DNA from: Anseranas semipalmata
Taxonomy: Eukaryota > Chordata > Aves > Anseriformes > Anseranatidae
Direction of reading: 5' to 3'
DNA length: 64,000 nucleotides
Assembly: GCA_013399115.1 (NCBI GenBank)
Contig: VXAA01001233.1
Span: 1,126,468 to 1,190,467 of the forward strand
Positions within the stretch are counted from its first letter, which is position 1. Each line of letters starts with the position of its first letter. The notes under the pieces are model-generated. The model was not told the DNA's origin. It searched no databases and saw only the letters and a list, made by a program, of their open reading frames with translations. Positions 12,321 to 26,000 of the stretch are shown piece after piece. Made by a program: the position numbers and the translations under genes.

Positions 12321-12839
12321 TGGCCCCCAGTAACTGTTCAAAGTTCTTAAAAGTGGACTTCAAAAGCTCATCTAAGCATTAGTAAAAACTAAAATCTTAA
12401 CTAGAAAATAATCCATCCATACTTAAGAATTGGCAGGAAGAGCAAAACCAAATATATTCAAGGGGAGTTGAAAGAAAGCACAAGTAAATATAGGCTGGAT
12501 ACACTTTCAAAACGTGTTATGTACTACCACAAGAAACATGGTCTTGAAATACTTTAATTCTTGGCCTGTCCTATCTTGTCTTGGGTAGAAAAACTGTCAG
12601 CATGAGTTTTTACCACATATTATCAATTTGAAAATTTGCATCTCTCAAAGGGAAAGAATGCCCTCCTCAGGGACGATCTGTCTTTATGCTTTATGACCTG
12701 CATTTTTTTTTTTTTTAATGAGAAAGGGAGTCATTAGCAGGCACATTTGCCCTATTTACCAAATCAGTAAAGCTCAGCTATTAATGCTAATAATATCAGC
12801 TGGTCATACCAAGGATCCAACAGTGCAAAANAACCAAAC

Positions 12840-12863
<24 letters not shown>
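12840..12863. repeat. A24 tract
   Basis: Twenty-four adenines shortly after a single N at 12831. The N probably marks a sequencing problem at this homopolymer. Confidence 0.9.
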
Positions 12864-12870
<7 letters not shown>

Positions 12871-13145
12871 AAATATTTAGTTCTCACCTGGAACAATACC
12901 CTATATACAAGCCTACAGCACTGTAAAAGCAAGTGTTTTTCTCTCTCCAGATGTAATACTGAATTATGTTATTCTGGCAACAGAAACGTTTAATAGCTCT
13001 AATGGCGCCTGGCGAGATTTCCACAGTGAGCTGTGGCAGCGCTTCCAATACAAACACCACACAAGCCTGGTCCATACCTTGACGCCCAGTAAATAGCTGA
13101 AGGCCTGAACTTCACACACGCATCCACGAAACGGGAATCAATTAT

Positions 13146-13192
13146 GTTGAGGTCCCTTCCAACCTTAACCATTCTGTGATTCTGTGATGTTC
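13146..13192 (+). mobile_element. short CR1 3'-end fragment
   Basis: gttgaggtcccttccaacct then ttaaccattctgtgattctg is the extreme 3' end of a CR1, including the short terminal repeats of the ATTCTGTG type. Only about 45 bp remain. Plus orientation, in RAVER2 intron 1. Confidence 0.8.
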
Positions 13193-16100
13193 TAAGCAGT
13201 TGAACTAAATAACGTATTTGTCTGATCAAGAAGATTTAAATAATCTCATAACTGAAAAAGACTTCATTTTTCATTTGTGCAGGCAGAGCAGGAAAGAGGC
13301 AGAGCATTACATTTATGAATGATACAGTTCATTTAACTCATTAAGTTTTCGACCACTAGATCTTTGAGTCCATGACAAGCCACATGGAGTTAACTACAGA
13401 TATATATAAATGTATATATAAAAAAGTCTGTTGTGGAAAAAAAAAAAGGTTTTAAGCAAGAGAACATCAACATGGTTTAAAATAATAACCTTTTACTGAG
13501 GAAAAATCACAGAGAGTAGAGGGTAAGAAGTGCAGTGCACAGCACCAACAAGAGGGTTAGAGAACAGCACACAGGGACTGGAGCAAGGTGCAATGTTAAA
13601 CATCCCCTGTCTGCTAATGACTCCGGCAGTAGGAAATCCTCAAATTTTCACCAGCTGAGTATCAACTGCCAGATAAAGCCTCCCTTGCTCCTAACAAGCA
13701 AAGGTTCAGACAAAGATCGGGCTCACCATGCCAGCTGCACTTATAAACGTATAGTGACGCACGTTCTCTTCTCTGAAAAATTCTCTGGTTTTTAATTGTT
13801 TTAAAGAAAATTCTTACATGAGCAATGGCTGTAGGATCGAGTCCAGGACATGCAGCAGATCTTCACCTGCCCAGGCATCCAGGAAGAGAGGACACAGAGG
13901 TGGGCTCTAAACCTCCTGCTCAGCACGCTCCCTCTGCGCTTCCACAGAGAGTCAAAACTGTGCAACTTGAAATAAAACCTAGCCTGTGATTCTTAGTATG
14001 CCCTAAGGGCAGCTTATGGCCTAAACAATAGCATGTTTTTGTTTGAGAACTGACTTTCACATTTGTAAAACCATACCCTCCAAAGATCATTAGTACAATA
14101 ACATAGGAAAATATTGTCATTAAGAGAGAAGAAGAGCAATTTCTTAACAGACTTACAATGGACAGGGAATGAAAAAGATACTTCTCTGATCTTCCAGAGA
14201 GATGTTAATGTGTGTTGATAAGAAGAACAGTATGGGATTGGAAATTAACATCATCATCCTGGGTATACCAGGTTGTATGGAAGCTACATGAAAGATGAAA
14301 AAGACATAGAAGAGTTAATGGGAGAGAGGAAGAGCACAAAACAAATGAAAAGCCATAAAGTAAATCAAAAAGCATGTACATCCTAAGGCATGAGGGCTAC
14401 TCACTATCCGGGCAGTAAGCCTTTCATGTTCAGCCAGTGTGACAGAGGACAATCTAAAACACAAAGGCCCCTTCCACTTAAAAGTCTGGCATACAACAGA
14501 ATGGGAAAGAGTATTTCCTCAAATCACCACAGTTCATTAAAGGTTTTCAACTATAAAGGAACATGGAAAAATTGTGGCTAATTGAGACAGAAAGAAGAAA
14601 ACTTCTGAAACAGCATCTTTTAAGTAGAGATTTGTCTTCTGATGAGGAGCAGACACCAGTGAAAAAAAATGGACAGGTACATCAGGTCCCCAAATACAAA
14701 ATAAATCCCTATTCTGGGTGGATAGTACCAGTTTTCTATCAACACCTAAATGTTTCATCTTTCTTTAGATTTTGTCACACCAAAGAAGAACTACAGGGCA
14801 TTAAAATAATTAATCAGCCCTAATTTACGCCATGTCCTACATTAAAGTAGAACATCCGCTTCATTTTCTAGCCTCAGATATTAAAGGAAAAAAGCAGAAT
14901 TGTGACTATAATACAGTTGCATTCAAAGATGATCAGGTGCAGACAAAAGCTTATCAAAAACAAGTGCAACTTCTGCACCACTGATTCCTTAGCTGCAAAG
15001 AGGGGAATCAAAAAGTGAAGAGCCCTTGTTGGTCATCGAATCTTAGCAGTGAAGACTGTAGATTTTGCTACAAATCCCAGCAGTCATTAGCAAGGAAGAT
15101 AATCCAAGTTCTACTACTTCTGACAGCAATTCCATGGGATCCTAACCGGTATGCCAGAGTACCTGCAGACTTCCATCACATCTGTAAGCTACTGCTTCTA
15201 TGGAAGTTAATCAGACAGAGATGACAAACCACTAACTCTGAAAAATGAATGACTTGGGGAAATCAAAAACAATTCTTCTTATCCATTGGGATAATCGCAA
15301 AAACCAAACCACACAGAAGCTGATTTGCCATATGATATCCCAACAAAATAAAACTTCCCCTGTTTAGCATGGTACCAACTTCACTTAAACATCCTGAAGT
15401 TATTGGTATCTCTTTCACAGTGACGGAGAGAAGTTATCACTTCCCTCCCTCCCTCCGCCCCCAGAAGTCCTCCTGCCTCCCAGGGCACTCGGAGCAGTTT
15501 TATGACAGTCCCAAGAACCTTCAATTTGCGATACATGCCTTTCAACATTGCACTTTCAACATCCCACGCAACAGTTTTTTTTTGATATTGAAACGTGTTA
15601 GCCAATTCATCAGAGATGATGGGTCAGGGAGCTGCACGCACAAGGCAATTGCAAGAGACATCCAACCACAAGATTGCCAATTGATTACCAAACACTAAAC
15701 AAAGTAAAACAAATAACTACAACCAAGCTTACCTTCAAGTCTCTTTGCAGATTCTTGATACAAACATCAGTCTTAACACAGCTTGCATCAGACTATACTA
15801 ATGCTAACGAGGACAGACCCACCAGCTGACATTTCAAGAAGACTGACACCAGTGGGACGATCTCACCTGTCTTACTGTAGAACTTCACGTACCACTGCCC
15901 TGCTAGGATTCCTTGGATCCTGCCAACTGCCCTTCATCGTAATGGAGATATAAAATGGTTACTCTGATAAGAGCACTTCCGCACTATTGCAAGAAGAAAT
16001 AGAAGCTAGTGGAGTATGCCCTGCAAAGGCTGCAGGAGGAGAGAGGATCATGGTCTGGAGAGCACGCCCTGTACCGAAGGCTGGGATGCAGTGCAACCTC

Positions 16101-19059
16101 TTGACGTGAGCAGCTAAGCTCCACAAGAAACATGATGGCCAACTGAACCGATGTTTAATATAGCTTTCATACAGCTGCAGTGATAGAAAAACACGGGATT
16201 GAGGGAGAGAGGGAAAACATTACATTAGTTAAGAGTTGATCTGGCAAGCTGGTTTACTGACAGCATTAACCCAACTAACAGAAATCAGTCAGCCTAGCAG
16301 AAGTGTATTTCTATCAAATAGTATAGTTTCAGCAGTCTGAAAAGTAACACAGATACAGCTGCACAGCTATCCGGGGTGCTTCACCTCAGCTTCAGAGAGG
16401 TGACAGCGCGTCAGTTCACTGAGCTGCATGTCCGATGGCACACAGCTCAGGCCCCGTGCTGGAGGAATCGGACGGGGACGCGCACGGGGAACTCCCCGGG
16501 AAGCCTGGAAGGCTTCACTGCGACAGGGCAGAACCAACGCATGAAACTCTCCAGCAGAACAGCAAATGGAGACTTTGCTTTCAAGAACAATGAAGGTGGT
16601 AATAAAAATGCTTAGCACAGATCTGTTGCAAAAGTACCTTTCTCCACGGCTGTAGCAAGAGAATGGCTTGTAGCAATATTAATCCTGCAAGTACGTATTT
16701 ACAGACTGAGCTATAAAACCCAAAGCAGAAAGAATGTTCTTGATGTAATTTTGACTTAATTTGTTCTCCCTTCAGACCTATTCCATATTGCCACTCAATG
16801 AAGAAAGCTCTTAAAGGAGTGCTGACTTCCTTGGCACAACAGGCTGCAAAACGCCTTCTTCAGACTGCCCTTCCTCCTGAAAACAGGTTCTGGATTCCCT
16901 CAGCAGTACAGATGTTGCCAAATGCATTTCAAGGGAAACCCCACTTATCAAGACTCAAACATGGGCAACCTTTGCCCCCTCGCTACAGCCACCCAGCACG
17001 TAAAGTGCTGAACGCTTCTGACACTTGCAGGTCTATTTGTTTGGTTTCTAAGACAACAGATCTTCAGTACTCTCCTTCTCTTTCAGAAACCTCCGCTAAG
17101 TTACATTATTCTGTGGATTTAAGGGTATTTTTTTTTTTAAAGTTCTGTTTAACTCACATGGAACTCCCATGGACCACCACGGAGAAAGGTCTCCAGCACC
17201 TGAGGGAATTGGCTATGCTGGAGATAGTTTATAGTAATTTGGACAACGTCCAGACAAAGTAACAGAAGACTACAGCTCCAATAATAAATAAATAAATAAG
17301 TTAATATGTAACTATAATTGGCAGAGGAAAATGTTTGTTATCTAATTTCACCTGAAAAAAATGGGAGCTTTGCTGTCATTTTGAAGATAACGAACCTTCT
17401 GACAAAAGTCATCATCTCTACCAATCATATCTGTACCAGCAAAAGAGCTGTTTCCCTCTTGGAAACTATTTTGGTAAATCTTGGCTTCACTCTTCACACA
17501 GTAACAATGCATGACAGCAAACCCGATGCCCCAGTGATTAGAGATTAATAATTACATTTATGAAATCCCATTCTGGAAGACTTTGTATTTTCATGATGTT
17601 CATCTCTTTCTTGTTGGAGAATAAATTGGGCAGGGGGGCAATATTTTACTTGATTTTACTTGTCTAAGCAAGCATTTCAAGAGAAAACAGCAGAGAAAAC
17701 ACCTTTGCACACTGTTTACCGAGGGTGTTAGTTTGACTCAAGAAACGGTAAGCTCCATGGTAATTTCTGGAAATACATGACAGCCAAGTACAAAGGTATA
17801 CTTAACATGCCTGACCACAAACATACTTCTGCTTTCCAAAACTGCTCCAGGACAGAAACTTCCTCTCTATAGCAAGAATATTCTGCCTTCACACACTAAC
17901 ACCAACAGCTTAATGGTGTTAAAAATTACACTAGCACGTTTTCCAACTGTAATTCAGAATCTGTATGTGATGGTGCTGCTTCTAGCCTAGCAGCAGGTGA
18001 ACATTAGAACCTTACGTATGGAGAGAAAGCCATCAAAGTGCTACTTTTAAGTCACCAAAACAAAATGGCAAACTTCCAAAGTGCTGTACGGTTGCCAGAT
18101 TGGACCTTCATGCTAATGTTTCCTTGCTGCAGTCTTTGTCTGACCAAGCAACATGAAATTTGATGGCTTCCACTCACACAAGCCGTGCTTTTAACCGGAC
18201 TGCAGGTGAATTCATGAAGCACCTGCTGTGTGGAACAGCAGCAAGTTACACAACCACCCGGCTGTCGGACAGAGTGATCCCGTGCCAGCTATGGGCAGCA
18301 AGCAGCTTGGGATACGCCAGTAAGCCTCTCTGTCAACAGCCATGCTTGACAGCTTCTCGAAGAGACGATGAAGATTAGCAGGGTTTTCCAAGTTGCAACT
18401 TAGTGAGAACTTTCTATTGATTAGGTCATGAGGTTGCTACACATAGAGGTGAGGCTCTACGTGTAAATCACCATGCAGGATCACAGCAAGATTATCATTT
18501 CTAAACCTCCGACCACGCGGACTGAAAGGCACCCAATATGGGAGAACAGAACACAGAAGTGCGGTGGCAAGCACGCTGTGCTCTGGATCGAGTTACACTG
18601 ATCTTTGGCAGATTCTCTCCAAAATGAATGGACCCCTTCTACAGCTACAGAGAAAGCATGAGTCTTCACATGCTGCACTTACCCGCAGGTAATAAAATTG
18701 CTTGTGCTTAAGAGAGGGGAAGAGACCCAAGGAGTGGCTCAGAACAAAAGCTGTAATTACAGGTTTTATCTTGTGCATCTAGTTCAACATGCCCACCAAT
18801 TTGGAGGTGGTGAAAATCTGATAAAAGTGACAGTGCAGCTAAATCGCTTTAAAATCTGACTCGCATGCTGTAGGCTTAAGAGTTCACTGATGTTCTCCTA
18901 TGAATTGCAGTAATTTAAGCAGAATTCTCCTAAACCACCAACAGGCTCTGGGAAACCGCTTTCACCAACTGCACGTTGCTCACCTCTCAAAGCGCACAGG
19001 AACAACAGGCTTGCAACTTTCGAGCTTTGCTCTCACACAGCAACCGAACGTTTCACCAG

Positions 19060-20010
19060 ACCCTGAAGTCCTCCTACCTGCCCGTCTCGACGCAGAGCGC
19101 AGAGGCATGTCACACGCGGAGATGCACAACACGCTGCTCCAGCGCTTGGTGCAGGGCAGACGGCACACTTTTCTACCGGGTTGCCGAAGATGCGAGCTCG
19201 CCGACCGGGCGCTGCCCGCACCAGCTCCCGCTTTGTGCCGCGGGCAGCGGAGCGGCGGGGCCCCGGGGCGGGCTCGGAGCGAGCAGCCGGCGNNNNNNNN
19301 NNNNNNNNNNNNNNNNNNNNNNNNNNNNNNNNNNNNNNNNNNNNNNNNNNNNNNNNNNNNNNNNNNNNNNNNNNNNNNNNNNNNNNNNNNNNNNNNNNNN
19401 NNNNNNNNNNNNNNNNNNNNNNNNNNNNNNNNNNNNNNNNNNNNNNNNNNNNNNNNNNNNNNNNNNNNNNNNNNNNNNNNNNNNNNNNNNNNNNNNNNNN
19501 NNNNNNNNNNNNNNNNNNNNNNNNNNNNNNNNNNNNNNNNNNNNNNNNNNNNNNNNNNNNNNNNNNNNNNNNNNNNNNNNNNNNNNNNNNNNNNNNNNNN
19601 NNNNNNNNNNNNNNNNNNNNNNNNNNNNNNNNNNNNNNNNNNNNNNNNNNNNNNNNNNNNNNNNNNNNNNNNNNNNNNNNNNNNNNNNNNNNNNNNNNNN
19701 NNNNNNNNNNNNNNNNNNNNNNNNNNNNNNNNNNNNNNNNNNNNNNNNNNNNNNNNNNNNNNNNNNNNNNNNNNNNNNNNNNNNNNNNNNNNNNNNNNNN
19801 NNNNNNNNNNNCAGCTGCGCCAGTCCCGCCGCGCTCCCCGCCCCCGGCCGGGCCCGCCCCACCGACGGCCGCCCTCACCCTGCCCCTCGCTGGGGAGCCC
19901 CGTGAGGGGGCAGCGGGCCCGCTCTCCCCGGCAGCCCCGAGTCGGCACAAAGGGGCGCAGAGTCTCTGTGAGGAGAGCAGCGCAGCGGAGTGAACTCGAA
20001 GCACACACAC
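19060..20010 (-). promoter_or_regulatory. RAVER2: CpG island, probable RAVER2 promoter and first exon
   Basis: Both flanks of the N gap are very GC- and CpG-rich, unlike the AT-rich surroundings. The 3' flank (19812-20000) has several Sp1-type CCGCCC or GGGCGG boxes and no clear TATA box. The position upstream of RAVER2 exon 2 on the minus strand fits the promoter and exon 1. No RRM1 RNP2 strand could be found in the visible flanks, so the coding part of exon 1 is placed inside the gap. Confidence 0.75.
19293..19811. other. assembly gap (519 N)
   Basis: A run of 519 N inside the GC-rich island. Open frames reported across it in four or more frames are artefacts of N translation. The true size may differ from the N count. 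The gap probably removes the RAVER2 start codon, N-terminal region and RNP2 strand of RRM1. Confidence 0.99.
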
Positions 20011-23000
20011 CCCCAGCGCACGCAGCCACCTCAAACTGCGAACCCTCTGGCCAACGGGGGTCAGAGTATTAATTTCTTTCCTGCAGTAACGTATTTGAGT
20101 CAGATTTCAGGGAAGGAGGTGAACACTCGTGTGGAGACTGTACGGCTGTGTTATGAGGGAAAGCCCCCAAGAGCCATCCTGATGGGCACCCCAAGGAGGC
20201 AGAGGCCAAGGCCTGGACAGAGGCCCTGGCACGAAGGGGCTCATTGCCACTCCGTGGGGGTCATCGCCCTAGAAGGGAACGTGCCCACAAAGTGCCACTG
20301 ACGATACTGTCCTCAGGTACAAGTCTGCCTGGGACACTGAAACGCGGAGTGACAACAAAATAAAGTACATCTTGGACAGATCCAAATGCTCCATCAGAAG
20401 GCTGAGGGTTAGCGGGCGCAATGGCCCAAGATGATCTCGTTCTAATTTTGCTCTTCATCAGAAACATACCAAACAAATTACAAAACATCCAAATGGGTAA
20501 ACCAAACCTTGGGTGCTGCACTTCCAGCAGAAGTCACCCTCTTGTGGCAAAGCACGATCTAATGATGGATGCGCAGGCACAGATCTTGCAATTGTCCTGC
20601 AAAGAAGAGAAGAGAAACATCCTGACAGAATGGAAGTATTTCTGGAAGTCACTATAAAAGAAGGCTTGCCCTCGGTGAAGCCTCCATCTTTAAAAATATT
20701 TCATGGGGCTAGTTGATGTGTCCAAGAAAAAAAAATTGTTCTATTGGAAACTTAATTTCTCCATAACATAGTTACTTGCAATGTCATTTACAATGCAGTA
20801 AATTTAGCTCTTTAACATTGTCATCATTGCTATAAATGAATGAAGAATAATTTAAATTGTTGTATCCATTTTTAGATATGAGTCTGACCACAAAGAGCAG
20901 GCAAAAGAAAATCCAAACCTGAAAAACAATAGTCTTAAAAAGGAAATTGGAAACACACTTTGAGTTAAAATGGGTATATGTGAACAAGTCCTTATCAGGA
21001 AAATCTAATTCTGGATGATAATTCTTGACTAGCTTTGAAGTACCATTTTAGACTGGATTACCAGATACAGGAAACAAAAACCCAACAAAAAAAAACACTA
21101 AAAACCTATAGTGTTTTTAGAAATTTGCTTTGGTCCAAACTAAAGCTTGCAAGTTAAGACTACAAAGAATATTGGACCTTCATTACTTCTAAAATTAATT
21201 TTAAAACTACTGAGCAAACAATAATCAAAGTACTTTTTTTTTTCTTTTGTTGTTGCATTAAAAGAAATTGTCAGAGCTAACAAGCTTCTGTTCAAGAGTT
21301 TCCTTTTCCCTATTTTTTTCAAACAGGCAGTATTCGTCTTCCTTCATCATTTGCACTATGTTTAATAACTTTTTGGAAATCCAAAGTTTGAAGGACAGTT
21401 GTAAACAGTTCATGTATTTATCATGGGAGTATTTTAGAGCTGCCAGATTCAGTCTGTCTGAACAAAATTAGCTTAGCCTTCATACTTAAACCAAGAATCA
21501 GGAAAAAATATTGTAACACATTATTAGTGTGAGAGCTGATCTAAAGAATCAGGTGAGGCTGATGAGTACAGGCTGAAGTATAGGTTTCTTATGCCTAAGG
21601 ATGTATAACTTATTAATAGTGCTACCATTAAAATTACCCATAGAAAAGATAAAAAGTAATGACTGAAAAGGCTGCTACAGAGTATTTACAAAGTGATTTT
21701 CAGGTCAGGCTCTGAAATTGAAGAAGTGATACTAAATAGTGTGTCTTCTCAAAACCTATCCAAGTCATATCATAGATTATGTGATATAAATTATTGTGGA
21801 TCATGAATCACTTTGCTAGGAATACTGAAGCACGTATCTATCTCCTTAGAAATACTTGCCAGATTAAGCAATTAGAGTAAAAAATATGGTTCTGCTCAAA
21901 CATCATAGAGTTTAGTGAAGCTAATGAAGTAATTAATTATCCCATTAATTCTTCCAGTTTAGAGGTGGAATCTGTTTCACCTGTATGTTACTGATAATTA
22001 ATCCTACCTATAGCAATCACCTTTTCAAAAGTTGCCTGGCTTTTTTTTTTTTTTTTTTGATAGGCTGCAGGTGTACCTCAATGCAAGTCATTAAAAGTTA
22101 AAGTATGTTGCTAAAAGAAGTATTTCAGAAATTAATGGTTCTATATTAATGGCAAAAATAAAACTACTGCACTATTAGTTCTAAATAGTTCCAGAGAAAT
22201 GTAAGCATTTTTCTTGCTTATGAGATACATATTTAAAAGAATGTATTTTACAGATAAAAATAATAGTCTTTTTTCAGTAATCTAACACATGTCACACCAT
22301 CCGCTGCACGCAGGTAGTTCACATTGCACGAGTAGACTAAGGAACTGCCTGCATTACAAAGCAGCTACAAAGTGCTGCAGGAAGAGAGCAGGAAAGTTTG
22401 AAGACATTGCCACTGTCCATGGAGATGGTCCACGAAAATGGACAAGAAAGGAGGCCATGCAGCACCTTATGGGACAACCAAACTCAGCTAAACACACATC
22501 AGCAGCAATAACCAGTCTGACCCAAGGAAATACTCCTTTGCTGAACACAAATGTCACGCCCGTTTTGAACTACAGTACATGCTCAAGCAGGTACAAAAGA
22601 ACAATCCAAATCAGTAAAACACCCATGTCCTTTGGCACCCCAACAGAGCACCCTGGGTACATTAACACATAGAGAGAGGGTACAAACCAACAGTCCAGAC
22701 TCCTTTGAATCTCCACAGAAATATCAATGCATTAGATATGCACTTACCTTATTTTACAAGTTAATTTTTTGCCCTCAGGAATTCTCCCATTTCACCATAT
22801 AGTTTCTGCTAGAAGTACCAAAACACCGGGCTGGTGGCACAGGTTACTGTCCACTGAACTGGTTTTGGCCAGCGCTCCTTCAGATCAGCCATTGTAGCTC
22901 TCAGCTTTGTTCTTTGTAACTGCTATCAGTGAAAATAAACTGTAAGCTTTACCAGTCCTTGCTAACCCATGCCACGAGAACTGATGTGGCTTAAGGAACC

Positions 23001-26000
23001 CTCTCACGAGCCTTCGTGCTGCTGCATCTATAGCAGTGAGAAAACTCTTCAGGAAGGTGCTGCTGAGCAACCCATGATGAAATGCAAGTGGTAAGGGTCT
23101 CCACCAATACAACTGCACCCAGCAGAAGACAGTAATCTAACACATGTATGTATTTTCCTTAAAGAATTTCCTGTTGTTGATTACAGACCATCCTTCTATA
23201 TGTAGACATTGTATGCATATGTTTGTATGAGTACAGTTACTCACTTTATGTTGCTTTCAAAACAAAGCCCTACATGTTGATGCTTTGCACTCTAATAAGT
23301 CTTCAGTTTTCTAATGCACTTCCATTAGGTTTCAAAATTGCTGCATAAGCAAAAAAGCACTAAAATAGTAGAAAAGTAGAGTGATCTGCAAATGTAACTT
23401 TGGTTATATTGCTGGCTTGATGCTATTAGAGATAAGCCACTTTGCAGTTATTTATTTGTAGCTCACTAAATTCCTCGTTAATCAAGGATAATGTACCTGT
23501 ATACAGGAGTTACTTTTGTAGCTCTTCTAAGCTGAAAATTAACTTACCCATGCTCTTGCAGCTTTTCAGAAATACAAGCCTTTTTTTTTTTTTTAATGGG
23601 ATGAGAATATTGAAAGAGAATTGTGGCACAAACATCCTTTCTGAATTAAGGATGCACTCAGGTGTAAGTGTCCATGGTCAAATGTACAAACCAGTTCAGA
23701 TATGTGCAGATAAAGTAAAAGCCAAAGTTTTTAATATCTGCTAGATTCCCAAGTATGGGGGATACTGGGAACGTATCTGTAAGCTCTCTAGAAAATTGAT
23801 TTCTTACATGAAAGAGAAATTCAAACAGTCTTCTAAAACCTGAAACAATTTGAATCATTTTTCTGAAACAAGGGTCTGGAATCCATCAGTTGCTGCGAAT
23901 TCCAAGCTTCCATTAAAATCCCTGATTGCTAGCACCACTTCATGTGAACAAAGTGTAAACAATACCATTCTCTTTTGTCTGTATTATTCCCACTGTTTCA
24001 AGCTCTAGCTTCTCCTTTTGTTTCATCAGGAAACTAAAATTTTGAAACCTAAAGATGTAGTCAACACTATTAATCAGTTCAGTGATGGTCATGTAGGTGC
24101 TCAATCAAGATGTTTATCTCATAGCCGAGTTACCTCCAACATATACCAGAGGTGCCAAAATAAGCTCCTTTCACCATTTTTCTAACAAATTTGAATACAT
24201 TCGGCATTCTCAGTCTATCATTCTGTCGTGCAGTAACTGCGTGGATCATTAAGAAACAAATGGAATTTCGTATTAAATTACCAACCTACCACAGCACAAT
24301 GAGCAACTGATACCATCAGTATTCTGATGAAGCAAAAACTTCATCACACCCCTCTGCAGCTGAAGCATCATCTTGGGCTTCACTTTTACAATTCACCAGT
24401 TAACCATTAGAATAACTCAGCATGTCTAGACTGAAATATTATGACATGGTAAGTCTTCCCACTTAACTGCTAAGCTCATTTTGATACCAGAGATATTTTG
24501 ATTAAAGTTTAGTTCTCCAAGCACTTAGGAATTGCAGTAATACAGGATCAGACTTCAGGTCCATCAAATCACAACCCAGCAGTTGTGACAATCTCTTGTC
24601 TAAGAGATGCCAGATGGGCAACAGATTGCTTCAGAGATCACAGCAGCCACATGCTTCATTCAGAGATGCAGACAAACAGGTATCTTCAGTTTGCTTGCAC
24701 TCCTTTGTGGGTGCCTTATATGTACCGTATGTAGCTCACATTCACTGGAATTTGTCAGGTACTGCAGCATATGACCAAAAATGGGATGTTTCTTAACTCC
24801 CGAAACATTCTTCCACACAGACACAAAAATGCTCCAAGTAACTTTGCCCACAGCTGAACATTTTCTTTTTAAGTGGGACTTGATAGCTATTAAACTTGGT
24901 ACACTGCTTGGTAACACTGCTCCCAAGTGCGTTAGGAATGATGGATTAAGTGAGTCGCAGAAACTGGTTAGCAACATCTTGGTTTCCATTCTGTAACACA
25001 GTGGTCTGCAAATAAACAGTAAAGATAAAAGAAGGAAGAACTATAACTCATAAAGCGAGTAACTGTTCTGAGGAAACCATTACCCTGAAGTGTAATGTAA
25101 TGGTCTATTTTAGGAATCACGGTCTTTGCAGGAGAATTTATAACCTTTGTTGCTTCATGCATATCATTAGCAAATCAGCGTGAAGGTTATATTTAAAGAT
25201 AGTAAAAGCATAGTAAAACTCAAAATAAACCACAAAACAAATCCAGCTTCTTGAATAATAACTGAGAATAAAAGACAGTAAGATCAACCAACTGTTAGTA
25301 CAGTCCTCTTCCATAAATGGCCCTGAAGGCTGGAACCTCTGCAATACCTTCTCCTAAAACAATGCTCCCCCTGCTTTAAATCACCACTCTTCCCTTCACA
25401 GGCTTTATTTTTCCTCATTCAGACTCAATTTCAAATTTAGTAATAACTTATTGTCAGAAAGTATATTTTGGCAATTTTCAGATAAAAAGAAGGTAATGTT
25501 CCTTGGGTTCCTAGGAAAAGCAGATACAACCCACCCAGCATTCTTAGAGTGTTTTTACTGGCTCACCTGTTGATATGCTACAAATTGTAGTTTCAAATCA
25601 TTCTGCCTTAGCTTCTCTCTAAGTGCCTATTTTCTAGGAACTGGAAACAAATGCTGATAGTTCACAGGAAAATGTAAAATCATTTCACATTTAAAAAATA
25701 CTGAAATCATAATACTGAATTAAAGCATTCACTAGTGTAAATCAGTACATCTCCATTACCGCCTCTTTTACAGCCCCTACAGATCTGGCTAATTATAAAC
25801 TTGAAGAAAATCTTTGAGATGAATGACTGAATTGCTGGTATGTATTAAGAGTGAAGCAGGCATCTTACCAGCAATTTGTTTTGACTTGATAAACCAGTCA
25901 GTGATTTATCCCTGCTAGTAGAGGCTGGAGGTTTGAAACACCACCACAATATTTTGTCCTTAAAAATGCTGCAACTTGTTAAATATGGAAAACTGGCATG

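Larger units (their letters stand above)
9653..19292. other. RAVER2 intron 1
   Basis: About 9.6 kb, bounded by exon 2 and by the gap holding exon 1. It contains the CpG-rich patch near 12 kb, the A24 tract with a nearby N (12831, 12840-12863), the CR1 fragment at 13146, a TCCC repeat near 15441-15458, an AAAT repeat near 17284-17299 and a possible transposon-derived fragment at 17177-17262. Other open frames are short and unconvincing. Confidence 0.75.

Noticed and set aside
18900..20072. Long open frames in several frames on both strands around 19-20 kb
   Set aside because: They are held open by the 519 N; no frame on either side shows recognised protein.
22289..22672. 127-codon plus-strand open frame in the intergenic region
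   Set aside because: No recognised domain, no clear promoter, and ordinary composition; could be chance.
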